From: Citrobacter tructae
GTDB taxonomy: Bacteria > Pseudomonadota > Gammaproteobacteria > Enterobacterales > Enterobacteriaceae
Direction: 5' to 3'
Length of the DNA stretch: 64,000 nt
NCBI RefSeq assembly: GCF_004684345.1
Contig: NZ_CP038468.1
Coordinates: 42,069-106,068, forward strand
The notes beneath the pieces are model-generated. The model saw only the letters and a list, made by a program, of their open reading frames with translations, was not told where the DNA came from and made no database searches. Shown here one piece after another: positions 16,045 to 24,584 of the stretch. The number at the start of each line of letters is the position of its first letter. The first letter of the stretch is position 1. The position numbers were made by a program, and so were the translations under genes.

Positions 16045-17016
16045 ATGAATATTTTCTGTGACGACGGATCAACAAACGTAAAACTTGCCTGGTATGCCGG
16101 GAAAAAGCTGCAGACGTCAGTATCTGCGAACTCGTTCCGTACCGGCTGGAAGGTAGAGGGGCTGGGAAATCGACAGACTTTTAACTATGAGCTCGATGGC
16201 AAGAAGTACACCTATGATGAAGTCAGCAATCAGTCCATCCTGACGACTCATATTGAGTATCAGTACACGGATGTGAATGTTCTGGCTGTACATCATGCAT
16301 TACTTAACAGCGGGCTGAAGCCACAGGCTGTTTCACTGACGGTGACACTGCCTATCAGTGAGTTCTATACAAAAGAATGCCAGAAGAATGAGCTCAACAT
16401 TCAGCGCAAGATCGACAACCTTATGCGGCCGGTAAAACTGAATAAAGGTGAGACGTTCAGTATTGAACACGTTGAAGTTATGCCGGAATCCCTGCCTGCC
16501 GTGTTTACCCGTCTGGTAAAAGACAGTGTCGGGCCTTACGAGAAATCGCTGGTAATCGACCTTGGCGGGACGACTCTAGATGTTGGCGTCATTGTCGGGC
16601 AGTTTGATGCGGTCAGTGCCATTCATGGTAATTCGGATATTGGTGTGTCAATGGTCACTCAGAGTGCCCTCAGTGCGCTTCGTATGGCTTCAAGTGATAC
16701 CAGTGCCATGGTGGCTGATGAATTGATAAAACACCGCCACGATATGGATTTTGTCCGTCAGGTGATTAATGACGAGAGCAAAATCCCACTGGTGATGGAT
16801 ACCATTGAAAGCGCAATCGCCAGTCTGGGGGCTCGGGTGGTGGATGACCTTGCCGATTTCCGTCATGTAAACCGGGTTTATATTGTCGGTGGTGGTGCAC
16901 CGCTTATCGAAACGGCAGTCCAGGCGGCATGGCAACATCTGGGCCCGAAAGTGGTTATGATGGCCTCTCCACAGACCGCACTGGTAGAAGCGATCGCCGT
17001 ATTTAAAGGGGAGTAA
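16045..17016 (+). CDS. stbA: Actin-like plasmid segregation ATPase StbA/ParM (323 aa)
   Basis: Forms filaments that push sister plasmids apart in type II partition. Actin-fold phosphate motifs are visible: FCDDGSTNVKLAW near the N-terminus, LVIDLGGTTLDVGVI in the middle and VYIVGGGAPLIE near the end. ATG at 16045 is preferred to the ATG at 16039 because AAGGA is correctly spaced only for the second. It is followed 4 bp later by stbB. Close to R1 ParM and R100 StbA in organisation. Confidence 0.92.
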   Translation: MNIFCDDGSTNVKLAWYAGKKLQTSVSANSFRTGWKVEGLGNRQTFNYELDGKKYTYDEVSNQSILTTHIEYQYTDVNVLAVHHALLNSGLKPQAVSLTVTLPISEFYTKECQKNELNIQRKIDNLMRPVKLNKGETFSIEHVEVMPESLPAVFTRLVKDSVGPYEKSLVIDLGGTTLDVGVIVGQFDAVSAIHGNSDIGVSMVTQSALSALRMASSDTSAMVADELIKHRHDMDFVRQVINDESKIPLVMDTIESAIASLGARVVDDLADFRHVNRVYIVGGGAPLIETAVQAAWQHLGPKVVMMASPQTALVEAIAVFKGE

Positions 17017-17020
17017 TGAA

Positions 17021-17410
17021 GTGAGTGAGGAACGGAAAAAATTCACGTTATATCTGCATCCTGAGAAGGATGCAGACAGACAGGCTCTGGAAGTCATTGA
17101 AGCCGTTCCCCGTTCTACCCGGGGCGAGTTGTTCCGGAATGCGTTTATTTCCGGAATGGCTCTGCAGCAACTGGATCCTAGATTACCCGCGCTTCTGGCC
17201 GCGATGCTGAACAAGGAGTTTACAGCTGACCAGTTGACCGGGCTGCTCAGCCAGACCACCGGATGGAAACCTACGCAGGCTGATATTCGCTCAGTGCTTC
17301 AGGAACTGGGAGCTGGGCAGTTTACCCCTGCAATCAAGCCCGAAGTCGTAGAGGATGATGAGCAGCAGCGACTGGAAGAAGCCCGAGAAAAAATGAAGAG
17401 CTTTCTCTGA
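17021..17410 (+). CDS. stbB: StbB/ParR-type partition adaptor (129 aa)
   Basis: Starts with GTG, MSEERKKFTLYLHPEKDADR, typical of ParR-like ribbon-helix-helix proteins with a beta strand at the N-terminus. The acidic C-terminus (VVEDDEQQRLEEAREKMKSF) is the usual ParM-contacting tail. It would bind the repeats upstream of stbA and link DNA to the filament end. It ends 3 bp before the convergent umuC stop. Confidence 0.85.
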   Translation: MSEERKKFTLYLHPEKDADRQALEVIEAVPRSTRGELFRNAFISGMALQQLDPRLPALLAAMLNKEFTADQLTGLLSQTTGWKPTQADIRSVLQELGAGQFTPAIKPEVVEDDEQQRLEEAREKMKSFL

Positions 17411-17413
17411 TAC

Positions 17414-18688
17414 TCAAATTGAGGCGCACGGTATATCAGTCCATTTAGTTGTGTATGCCGGCGACAGCATTTCTCTTTTCATCTGCCAGTCCGGCGCTAT
17501 TCCGCGCCCAGCAAACCATACCCTCCCGAGCCCTGAATGGTTTATGCCATCCAGGGCTTTCATTAGCTCCTCGCTACATTCCCGCGGCTTAACGTCATCG
17601 AAAAGATTTAACTGTGCTACTCCCGTAGGGGTGAAGTCATTCAGCATTACTCCAGCCTTTGCATATCGATGCCCGTCGAGCCAGATACAGTCCAGGGCTT
17701 TTACTGAGGCATTAATGATGTCTCGGGTGTCGCGTGTAGGCACTAGAAGCTTTTCACTGGCCACGTTGCCGTAATAAGCTTCGTTGACTGCGAAAGGGGA
17801 GGTTTTGATAAAGACCGATATGTGCCGGCAGAACTGATGTTCTCCCCGCAATTTTTCAGCCGCGCGTTCGGCGTACTGGCAGATAGCCTGTCGCAACGCT
17901 TCGTAAGTCGTGATGCGCTCTCCGAATGATCGGCTGCAGACAATCTGCTGCTTTGCGGGCGGTGCCTCTTCAAGAGATATACAGGCCTCACCGTTCAGCT
18001 CGCGTACTGTCCGCTCCAGCACCACGGTAAAGTTCTTGCGTACAAAGGCAGGGTTCATGCGCGCCAGCTGCAGCGCAGTTGTCACGCCGTATGTATTCAG
18101 CTTTTTGCCTATGCGGCGACCAACCCCCCAGATTTCCTCCACTGGCTGCAGTGAGAGCAGTTTCTCTGTCCTACGGAGATTGCCAGTAGTCAGGGCCAGC
18201 ACGCCCCCAAATTGCGGCCACTCCTTAGAAGCCCATTGTGCTGATTTTGCTAAAGTTTTTGTCGGTCCCATCCCGACACCAATTGTCAGTCCGGTTCCTC
18301 TTAGGACGTGCTCGCGCAGCTGCCGTCCGAAATCTTCAAAGTCAGTACAGCCATCGATGCCGCGAATATCCAGGAACATTTCGTCGATACTATACTGCTC
18401 AACGCGGGGCGCCAATTCTTCCAGATGTGCCATGACCCGGTTGCTCAGACTTGCGTACAGCTCATAATTACTGGAAAACGTTAGGACTTTCTCCGGGAAC
18501 TGCATTGCTTTTAGCTGAAACCAGGGGATCCCCATTTTGATTCCAAGCCGCTTCGCTTCCTTAGATCTGGCTATAACACAACCATCGTTATTGCTAAGAA
18601 CAACCACTGGTCTATCACGTAAGTCAGGACGAAAGACCTTCTCACAACTCGCATAAAAGCTGTTCACATCAGCCAGGGCGAACATCAA
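17414..18688 (-). CDS. umuC: UmuC-like Y-family translesion DNA polymerase (424 aa)
   Basis: Catalytic subunit of a Pol V-type error-prone polymerase. The palm shows FALADVNSFYASCE and YSIDEMFLDIRG with the metal-binding acidic residues, and a helix-hairpin-helix region is around VEEIWGVGRRIGKKLNTYGV. The length of 424 aa is full. It overlaps the umuD stop by 4 bp (ATGA) and is co-expressed with it from a LexA-controlled promoter. Plasmid homologues are called impB, mucB or rumB; I use the generic name. Confidence 0.93.
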   Translation of the reverse strand: MMFALADVNSFYASCEKVFRPDLRDRPVVVLSNNDGCVIARSKEAKRLGIKMGIPWFQLKAMQFPEKVLTFSSNYELYASLSNRVMAHLEELAPRVEQYSIDEMFLDIRGIDGCTDFEDFGRQLREHVLRGTGLTIGVGMGPTKTLAKSAQWASKEWPQFGGVLALTTGNLRRTEKLLSLQPVEEIWGVGRRIGKKLNTYGVTTALQLARMNPAFVRKNFTVVLERTVRELNGEACISLEEAPPAKQQIVCSRSFGERITTYEALRQAICQYAERAAEKLRGEHQFCRHISVFIKTSPFAVNEAYYGNVASEKLLVPTRDTRDIINASVKALDCIWLDGHRYAKAGVMLNDFTPTGVAQLNLFDDVKPRECSEELMKALDGINHSGLGRVWFAGRGIAPDWQMKREMLSPAYTTKWTDIPCASI

Positions 18689-19113
18689 TCATGTCCCCGG
18701 GTTTTGTGCACAAATGCCGTCACGACACCGAAGATCTGCAGGTTCTCCGGGTCTGGCCATAGAGTTGGGTAGGCTGGGTTCATCGCCTGCAGTCCAGGCC
18801 GTGGCCTCAGCAGCAATCTCTTAACCGTGAACTCTCCCTCTATCTCAGCTATGACGATGTCTCCGTGCTGAGCCTGTTCGGCTTTATCGACGATCATCAA
18901 GTCGCCCGAATGCAGGCCGATGTCGGTCATCGAGTTGCCGATAGCTCGTACAAAGTAGGTTGAGCTGGGCCGCGATATACAGTACTGGTTCAGGTCTAAT
19001 TCGGCCTCCACGTAGTCCTGGGCCGGTGAGGGAAACCCAGCCTGGCAGCGATCGCTATAGAGAGGGATGGGCGTCAACTCTGGATTGCTGTCAGCACGTA
19101 TAAACTCAAACAT
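18685..19113 (-). CDS. umuD: UmuD-like autoproteolytic Pol V subunit (142 aa)
   Basis: S24-family protein that self-cleaves on RecA filaments to activate the polymerase. The start MFEFIRADSNPE has a good GAGGTGG site and is chosen over upstream in-frame ATGs, giving the normal length. The cleavage site is Ala-Gly (CQAGFPSPAQDY), as in plasmid MucA/ImpA rather than the Cys-Gly of chromosomal UmuD. The catalytic Ser is in AIGNSMTD and the Lys in EFTVKRLLL. Confidence 0.92.
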   Translation of the reverse strand: MFEFIRADSNPELTPIPLYSDRCQAGFPSPAQDYVEAELDLNQYCISRPSSTYFVRAIGNSMTDIGLHSGDLMIVDKAEQAQHGDIVIAEIEGEFTVKRLLLRPRPGLQAMNPAYPTLWPDPENLQIFGVVTAFVHKTRGHD

Positions 19114-19130
19114 AACCACCTCAAATAACA

Positions 19131-19146
19131 CTGTTTGCATATACAG
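19131..19146 (-). promoter_or_regulatory. LexA box of umuDC
   Basis: CTGTTTGCATATACAG is a CTG-N10-CAG SOS box 18 bp before the umuD start, extended by TA and AC-type flanks. The position fits repression of umuDC until DNA damage. Confidence 0.88.
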
Positions 19147-19267
19147 TATTATTGCCTTATTGAAGACACTTTCAAGTATTGATTTTTTGCTGCCTTTAAC
19201 CCTCTGTAGTTCCTGGAAAAACTCCACCGGTGATGTGGTACCTTGCACTCGTTGAGAGCTGGGTTAC

Positions 19268-19276
19268 TTATCCACA
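19268..19276 (+). other. Perfect DnaA box
   Basis: TTATCCACA matches the strong DnaA consensus TTATNCACA exactly. It lies alone between umuD and the first leading-region hairpin, followed by GGGGGATAACG. There is no adjacent initiator gene or iteron set. It may be chance or part of a priming site. Confidence 0.4.
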
Positions 19277-19348
19277 GAATCGGGGGATAACGATGTGGGT
19301 ATATCCAATGAAGTCACTTTGCTGCTCTATTGCAGTCAGATTATCTCC

Positions 19349-19502
19349 AGCCATCGCTTAAACAGTTGCACCGTGCCGGCAAAAATAAAGTCGCCTGCTG
19401 CTGCACCCGTTCGCACTCCCTCTGGTCGCTTGCGCTGCGGCTTTGCCTCCGGAACTTGATTTTTGCCTGATGGCACGTTGCCGCCTGTCGCTTATGGCGG
19501 GA
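19349..19502 (+). promoter_or_regulatory. Frpo-like inverted repeat 1
   Basis: The left arm (about 19349-19391, ending GCCGGCAAAAATAAAGT) pairs imperfectly with the right arm (about 19456-19502, starting ACTTGATTTTTGCC then GGCACGTTGC). The loop contains a 40-bp stretch identical to 33851-33890. It sits 66 bp upstream of the gene at 19568. It is the most divergent of five similar structures and its -35/-10 boxes are less clear. Confidence 0.55.
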
Positions 19503-19567
19503 GATATCCTCCCGTACGTAAAAGCTACGGCAGAAGAAGCCCGGTAAATCAAACGAAGGAGTACCCT

Positions 19568-20311
19568 ATGAATCTTTATATGACTCTTGCACCAACCCGC
19601 AGCCGTCAGATCCTGTCAGAAAACAACTGGCCGTCGTCAGTCGTTGTCCAGCCTGATGCAAACTGTTATTGCTTCACTATTTCGGGCCATGTCACTACCG
19701 AATCTATTATGGCGATGCTGCCGGCGATTGCTTCACGTGGCCATCTTGATACCCGTGCGGTCCATGGCCTGCAGCAGATGTGCAGTGATCTCAACCTGTG
19801 TGCAAGCGTCAGCGGCGAAATCCTGAAAGGTGATCCTTGTGTTCGGGTTGATTTTGAGGAGGCGAATCCGATCTGTATTGGCCTGACTGAAGCGATTGAA
19901 GCCGATTTGATGGTCCTGTGCCGTCAGATCTTCATTGATGCCGGCATTATTAACGACATGACCGGAGCCCAGTATGAAGGGATTAATATTTTTGAGCGCC
20001 AGACACGCCACTTCTGGGTTTTTGGTGAAGCGTGGAATGATATGCCGCCGCTGATGCGCCCGGATGCTGAACAACAGCAACTATGGCTGACAGAAATTTT
20101 TCACCACGGGGCCGCAGTTGTTGCCGTTGGCCTCGCGATTTACCGTGATTTTGATATGGTCCGCGAAGGTGACCGCAGCGCCGGCATTTGCATTATTCGT
20201 CCGGGAGCGCCAGTACGCCATTGGCTACCGCTGAAAGCGCTTCATGCTCTGGCTGACGAGGTACGCCAGCGTATCATCCACGATCGGGAATTAACCTCCA
20301 GCTTTTCCTGA
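19568..20311 (+). CDS. Leading-region protein of unknown function, paralogue of 21829-22608 (247 aa)
   Basis: Starts MNLYMTLAPTRSRQILSEN after GAAGGAG. Soluble, with no recognised domain. Weak but ordered similarity to the product at 21829: MLPAIASRGHLDTRAV against LLPEIALRGLMPDSAL, and FERQTRHFWVFGEA against FTRRTRNFTLSVIE at matching distances. Both lie behind Frpo-like hairpins in the early-transferred region. This suggests expression from single-stranded DNA on entry and a role in establishment or anti-defence, but nothing in the sequence proves a function. Confidence 0.7.
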   Translation: MNLYMTLAPTRSRQILSENNWPSSVVVQPDANCYCFTISGHVTTESIMAMLPAIASRGHLDTRAVHGLQQMCSDLNLCASVSGEILKGDPCVRVDFEEANPICIGLTEAIEADLMVLCRQIFIDAGIINDMTGAQYEGINIFERQTRHFWVFGEAWNDMPPLMRPDAEQQQLWLTEIFHHGAAVVAVGLAIYRDFDMVREGDRSAGICIIRPGAPVRHWLPLKALHALADEVRQRIIHDRELTSSFS

Positions 20312-20409
20312 AGACGTCCCCGGGAAACCGGGGCTCATCATCTCTCCCCAGCCATCCACTGCCGGTATTGAACCGGCAGCGTCTGGTTATCCCATCTTCA
20401 GGCATGGGT

Positions 20410-20637
20410 GCGCCGTGCCTTCACTATAGCCCGACTGTGGTGAATGCAAGGGAAGCTGCGCCGCCAGCTGCACCCGGCCGCCTGTGATTTAACGTCTTAT
20501 CGTCGTTCCTTCCGTCGGTTTTCCGCTCAATTTTCACGGAAAACCCGTTCGGAACGCCTCTGCTATTACCGGCTACCGGCCTTGCTGGCGCCCTTGCATT
20601 AACCACTGATCGTCGGGCTGTCGTGTCGGCACGGCGC
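20410..20637 (+). promoter_or_regulatory. Frpo-like single-stranded-DNA promoter 2
   Basis: Left arm 20410-20452 and right arm 20591-20637 are near-complementary over about 44 bp. On the minus strand the left arm reads TTGCAT, 15 nt, TATAGT; its partner arm matches the -35 side but is mismatched across the -10 (GTCGTGTC), so a folded minus strand would present a pre-melted -10. This is the architecture known for F-plasmid Frpo. The loop holds a second hairpin (GGTTTTCCG...CGGAAAACC). The next start codon is at 20666. Confidence 0.75.
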
Positions 20638-20665
20638 AGATGGGTGCCGGGTTAAGGAGGGAAAT

Positions 20666-21127
20666 ATGTTTAAGCTGACGTGTATTACGCTGGATGATGG
20701 CCAGCATGCGGTGTTTCTCAATGGCCACTGTCTGGCCAGTGACGATGTAAGTGGCCATAAGTTTTCCCTGGGGGAGATCCTTGAGCGTCTGTCCCGGCTA
20801 CCAGGCGTTCAGACCGAAATGGTGAAATGGCCGGTACCGCCAGGAGACTGGGAGTGGTTTGATGTGGCCAACGCAGTTTTCCCGACACCTGGTCTGTGGC
20901 GTCGTGAAATGACTGTATCGGGGATGATTGCCAGATTGCAGCAACATCCTCTGGATGCACTTTGTACAGGGACGTTCTGGCTGGCCGACGATTTCCTTTC
21001 GCTCGATAACACGCTGGACAACGAGACGATTGAGGCTGCGATGGCACTCGCTGATGAATGCCATGATGCCAATATCGGTTTCAACTGGGATCACCTGCAG
21101 TGGGCGATTGAAGAGGCAAAGAAATAA
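20666..21127 (+). CDS. DUF5983-like leading-region protein (153 aa)
   Basis: Starts MFKLTCITLDDGQHAVFLNG after AAGGAGG. The pattern of short beta strands ending DGQHAVFLNGHCLASDD, then VKWPVPPGDWEWFDV, resembles the DUF5983 family from memory. The first 80 residues also align with the product at 33050. It overlaps the next start by 1 bp (TAATG), so the two are co-translated, directly behind an Frpo-like element. Function unknown. Confidence 0.65.
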   Translation: MFKLTCITLDDGQHAVFLNGHCLASDDVSGHKFSLGEILERLSRLPGVQTEMVKWPVPPGDWEWFDVANAVFPTPGLWRREMTVSGMIARLQQHPLDALCTGTFWLADDFLSLDNTLDNETIEAAMALADECHDANIGFNWDHLQWAIEEAKK

Positions 21128-21465
21128 TGAATACCTGGTTGATTGGCGTCGATATCGAAGTTTCTGATCTTGAGTTTCCGGCATATTTCCTGATCCAGGC
21201 GGAGAGTCTGGCGCTGGCGGAAGCCGGGGTTGTTTATATGGGGAGAACCTGGTGGCAGGAATGCCTGGAAGAGAGTGATGGCTGCCGATGGGCTTATCGT
21301 TCCGGAAAGTCGGTCTGGTTTAACAGCATCACACTGCTTGATGATGTTGAAAGTTCTATCCTGCAGGAGCTTAAATTCCTGGATGCCTGGGTTGTTACCG
21401 GTGATCTGACAAGCCCGCGGGTTCAGAATCAGTTCAACGAACACTGGGACGAATTCACCCGCTAA
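21127..21465 (+). CDS. Unknown leading-region protein (112 aa)
   Basis: Starts MNTWLIGVDIEVSDLEFPAY, coupled to the upstream gene by a TAATG overlap. Soluble, with a Trp-rich middle (MGRTWWQECLEESDGCRWAY). No domain recognised. Coupling implies that it works with the DUF5983-like protein. Confidence 0.6.
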   Translation: MNTWLIGVDIEVSDLEFPAYFLIQAESLALAEAGVVYMGRTWWQECLEESDGCRWAYRSGKSVWFNSITLLDDVESSILQELKFLDAWVVTGDLTSPRVQNQFNEHWDEFTR

Positions 21466-21560
21466 CCGTGGCCGGGCTGCATTGTCAGCCCGCCAAATCA
21501 GCCATAAGGATGTCGTGGACTCCGCTTTTTATGCCGCGCCGGTGTCGCGGCGGGTGTCAA

Positions 21561-21795
21561 CGCCGTGCCTCCACTATAGCCCGACTGCGGTTAATGCAAG
21601 GGACATGGCCGGGCCATCTCCACCATCGCCCGGTCGCAGTAAATTTTTTATGTTTTTCAACGTTCTTCCCGTCGTTCTCTCGCTCAGGTTTCGCTCGATA
21701 ACCGTCCAGACCGTTTCTGCTTTTATCTGCGCTGCGGCCTCCGGTTCCGCCCTTGCATTTCCCGCGGATCGTCGGGCTGTCGTATCGGCACGGCG
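21561..21795 (+). promoter_or_regulatory. Frpo-like single-stranded-DNA promoter 3
   Basis: Left arm 21561-21603 and right arm 21750-21795. The minus-strand left arm reads TTGCAT, 15 nt, TATAGT, and the right arm pairs well on both sides of a mismatched -10. The sequence is close to element 2. It ends 34 bp before the start at 21829. Confidence 0.75.
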
Positions 21796-21828
21796 AAGCA
21801 GTCGCCGCGTCGAGACAAGGAGAAAACT

Positions 21829-22608
21829 ATGACCACCGCTTATCGCTTTATGCACCGTCACACCCGTAACACGCTGGTTGCCCGTGGCTGGCCAGCCACG
21901 ATGGATATCGATACCAGCCTGAATTATTCGCGTGGGGAAGGCGTCGCTTTCTATGGCCAACTGGGGGCGTCCGATCTGCTGCGCCTGTTGCCTGAAATTG
22001 CGCTGCGTGGCCTGATGCCGGATAGCGCACTGAATGAACTGCTGCCATTAGTTGGCGGGAGCGATCTGATTGTTCGTCTTTACCGCAACTCGCTGGGCCA
22101 CCGCAAAGCCCACGCTGGCACGATTTCGCTGGAATACGATAACTGTCCTGCCGGGATGTCGGTAAAACAAATCCTGTGCCTCCTGAAAGCCCTGCGAGAC
22201 GAAATCAACCATGTCTGTAGCTGTGTCGCCGCTGCCGGATACCGCCTGACAGAAGCCCTGCGTCCTGCTGCTGATCCTCTGGTGTTTACCCGCCGGACGC
22301 GCAACTTCACGCTCTCCGTGATTGAAGTGGAAGCCGGAAGCGATGATACCGAGTGGGATAACGACACTCTCGACGCGCGCCTGAAAGCCGTCCTCGACGG
22401 GCAGGAAACGTTTCGTCGCCTCCAGATCCGTCTCGAATGTCGCGGTCGCGTTGTTGGTGTCACGGACGTACCGTTCGCGCTGCGTCACCCGGACAGCCCA
22501 TCACGCGTATGGTTTGAGCGCCGCTGGTTACGTGATGCGGTCAGCGAGGCCCGCGTCGAAATTGACGCGATGATGCGGTCATTCTCCGGAATCCGGATTG
22601 CTGCGTGA
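21829..22608 (+). CDS. Leading-region protein of unknown function, paralogue of 19568-20311 (259 aa)
   Basis: Starts MTTAYRFMHRHTRNTLVARG after AAGGAGAAAA. Soluble, Arg- and Leu-rich. It shares ordered motifs with the product at 19568 (LLPEIALRGLM near residue 50; TRRTRNFTLSVIEVEAG near residue 150). Codon use is biased to Arg and GC-ending codons like ardA nearby. It lies alone behind its own Frpo-like promoter, so it is probably one of the first proteins made after transfer. Candidate anti-defence or establishment factor; unproven. Confidence 0.7.
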   Translation: MTTAYRFMHRHTRNTLVARGWPATMDIDTSLNYSRGEGVAFYGQLGASDLLRLLPEIALRGLMPDSALNELLPLVGGSDLIVRLYRNSLGHRKAHAGTISLEYDNCPAGMSVKQILCLLKALRDEINHVCSCVAAAGYRLTEALRPAADPLVFTRRTRNFTLSVIEVEAGSDDTEWDNDTLDARLKAVLDGQETFRRLQIRLECRGRVVGVTDVPFALRHPDSPSRVWFERRWLRDAVSEARVEIDAMMRSFSGIRIAA

Positions 22609-22737
22609 CCGACGGGCGGGGCAGATTGCCCCGCAGTTCTGAACAGGAATCGGATGTCGCGCTGCTCCGCTATACCAGCGCGACCTCCACGCTGTTACGG
22701 GCGCGCGCGGGATGAGATTTCGTGCGGTCTGCGGCTA

Positions 22738-22975
22738 ACGCCGTGCCTTCACTTTAGCCCGACCGCTGCGTATGCAAGGCACGTGGCTGGCGCCACCTCC
22801 ACCGTCACCCGGTCGCAGTTATTTTTGATGATTATCGGCGTTCTTCCCGTTGTTTTTCTGCTCAAAAATTCGCAGAAAAACCGTCCAGACCGCCTCTGCT
22901 TTATCTGCGCTGCGGCCTCCGCTTCCGACCTTGCATCCTCCGCTTTTCGTCGGGCTGTCGTGTCGGCACGGCGTA
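22738..22975 (+). promoter_or_regulatory. Frpo-like single-stranded-DNA promoter 4 (ardA)
   Basis: Left arm 22738-22782 and right arm 22928-22975. The minus-strand left arm reads TTGCAT, 15 nt, TAAAGT, again mismatched in the right arm at the -10. An internal loop hairpin (TTTTTCTG...CAGAAAAA) is present. The ardA start follows at 23016. Confidence 0.75.
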
Positions 22976-23015
22976 AGCCGGTACTCAGATAACCTGGACT
23001 ATGGAGGGAACACCC

Positions 23016-23525
23016 ATGAACACTATCAGCACCACCACCCCGGCGGTATACGTTGGCACTTATCACAAATACAACTGTGGCAGCCTGGCCGGAAAATGGT
23101 TTGATTTGACCGATTTCGACGAGAAAGAAGACTTTCTGGAAGCCTGCCACGCGCTCCACGCGAATGAGCATGACCCGGAACTGATGTTTCAGGACTGGGA
23201 AGGCATTCCTTCTCAGTTTGCCTCTGAAAGCTCTGTGGACTGGGATTTCATCGATGCCTACAAACAGGCGAAGGATGTAGGTAAGGACGCGGCATTTATC
23301 GCGTGGGCCGAATACAGCGGCGAATGCGACTTTGACGCGTTCGAAGACGCCTACTATGGCGAGGCCGTGAGCGAAGAAGATTTTGCTGTGGACTACGTGA
23401 ACGAACACAGCCTGCTGGCGGCTATCCCTGAGAGCCTGCGCGGCTACTTTGACTATGACGCGTTTGCCCGTGATTTGTTTATCGACACTTTCAACTTCAT
23501 TGATGGCTATGTTTTTCGTCGCTAA
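23016..23525 (+). CDS. ardA: ArdA antirestriction protein (169 aa)
   Basis: DNA mimic that inhibits type I restriction enzymes. Starts MNTISTTTPAVYVGTYHKYN; ATG at 23016 is favoured by GGAGGG nine bases upstream. AVYVGTYHKYNCGSLAGKWF is the conserved ArdA opening. The protein is strongly acidic (DLTDFDEKEDF, GECDFDAFEDAYYGEAVSEEDF), and 169 aa is normal. It is placed behind an Frpo-like element in the leading region, consistent with protection of incoming DNA. Confidence 0.93.
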   Translation: MNTISTTTPAVYVGTYHKYNCGSLAGKWFDLTDFDEKEDFLEACHALHANEHDPELMFQDWEGIPSQFASESSVDWDFIDAYKQAKDVGKDAAFIAWAEYSGECDFDAFEDAYYGEAVSEEDFAVDYVNEHSLLAAIPESLRGYFDYDAFARDLFIDTFNFIDGYVFRR

Positions 23526-23567
23526 TTCAGATAAGGCAGGGGAAACCCTGCCGGAAAAAGGTTCCCT

Positions 23568-23756
23568 ATGAAAATGACACCTGAAACACGCAAAATTCTG
23601 AAACACTACAAAACTCTGGTAAACGAACGCCGCAGGGAATTAGGCCTCAGACCTATAACGACGCCAATGCTCCTTGACGATATTTGTGATTTGTTGACTC
23701 GTCGCGAGCAACTTTTTATCGGCGGCCAGTTTATCCAGCAAAAAGTTAAATATTAG
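23568..23756 (+). CDS. Small basic protein downstream of ardA (62 aa)
   Basis: Starts MKMTPETRKILKHYKTLVNE, basic and helical. It is separated from ardA by a GC hairpin (GGCAGGGG-AAA-CCCTGCC), and the ribosome site is AAAGG. It probably shares the ardA transcript. No domain recognised. Confidence 0.55.
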   Translation: MKMTPETRKILKHYKTLVNERRRELGLRPITTPMLLDDICDLLTRREQLFIGGQFIQQKVKY

Positions 23757-24584
23757 TCCCGGAGGCGGCCAATGAGCCGCCTGTTCGCGCGCGGGAAAAC
23801 CCTGTCATCCCTGCGGGATGACGGCAGGGGAAAGCGCCTGCGGCGCATTCCCTCCGCCGGTGAAGCCGGTAATGAATCAGTTCTGAAATCTGCTTTTCCT
23901 GCTGTCGTTTCTGAAACATGCTGACCTGCGTGGGCGTGGGCGTGGGCGTGGGCGTGGGCGTGGGCGTGGGCGTGGGCGTGGGCGTGGGCGTGGGCGTGGA
24001 CCGCGTGGCCAGAACCATAACCAGAACGATAAAAACCGGGGCTTTCAGATACTTTTTTTCCACGGGCTGGTTTACCCGGGCGACTTCCCTTCGGGAACCG
24101 GGGCTGTCATGCTTCGCACCGAGCCAGCTGCGCTGTCTCTGCCCGGCCCTCCGGTAAACCTTCGGGCAGCGGGTTTCCATCCCAGGCTGTCGCAACGTCA
24201 AAGGCTGGCTTGCAGCGACCGTTCCGGTCGCGCCGCCCTGTCGCGCCGTTCCTGCGCTCGATGCACCCCGTTCCGGGGTGTAAGGGGCAACGTTGTTGAC
24301 GTTGCCGGCTCTCTCCCGCCACTTCCTCTGCGTTCATTCCCTGCTGAGTGCCTTTCCGGTCGCTGATACCGCCACAACCCGTCTTGCTGGCCAGGACCGC
24401 CGGGGCTTTATCAGCAAATTTTTTCCGGACGAGCCGGAATAAATTTCCCGCTAATCCTGGACAGCTTCACCGGGCCGTGCCCGTTACGCTCTCGCGGAAA
24501 GGTCCTCCGCAGTGTGTGAAAACACCAGAAAGAGGACGGCAGGAGAGGCTTTGCCTCTGAAAACCAGACCAGAGGGGTTTTGTG
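23757..24584. other. Long untranslated leading-region segment
   Basis: About 830 bp without a convincing gene. It contains a CGTGGG tandem repeat (23929-24000), several GC-rich hairpins and the recurrent module CGACC-GTTCC-GGTCG (24216-24230) also seen at four other sites. It may fold as structured single-stranded DNA or be the leader of the transcript for 24585 onward. Confidence 0.4.
23929..24000. repeat. CGTGGG hexanucleotide tandem repeat (11 perfect units plus one variant)
   Basis: Eleven perfect CGTGGG units run from 23929 to 23994, followed by CGTGGA. Such a short exact repeat is expected to vary in copy number by slippage. On the minus strand one frame gives a Pro-Thr repeat, but that frame shows no other sign of coding. 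Confidence 0.9.

Noticed and set aside
19268..19276. Replication origin at the DnaA box
   Set aside because: A single box without AT-rich unwinding region, iterons or rep gene.
23929..24000. Possible CRISPR array
   Set aside because: Six-base units without spacers; a simple tandem repeat.
23746..24201. Minus-strand reading frame with a Pro-Thr repeat
   Set aside because: The repeat is a by-product of the CGTGGG array; the flanking residues are not protein-like and no ribosome site is seen.
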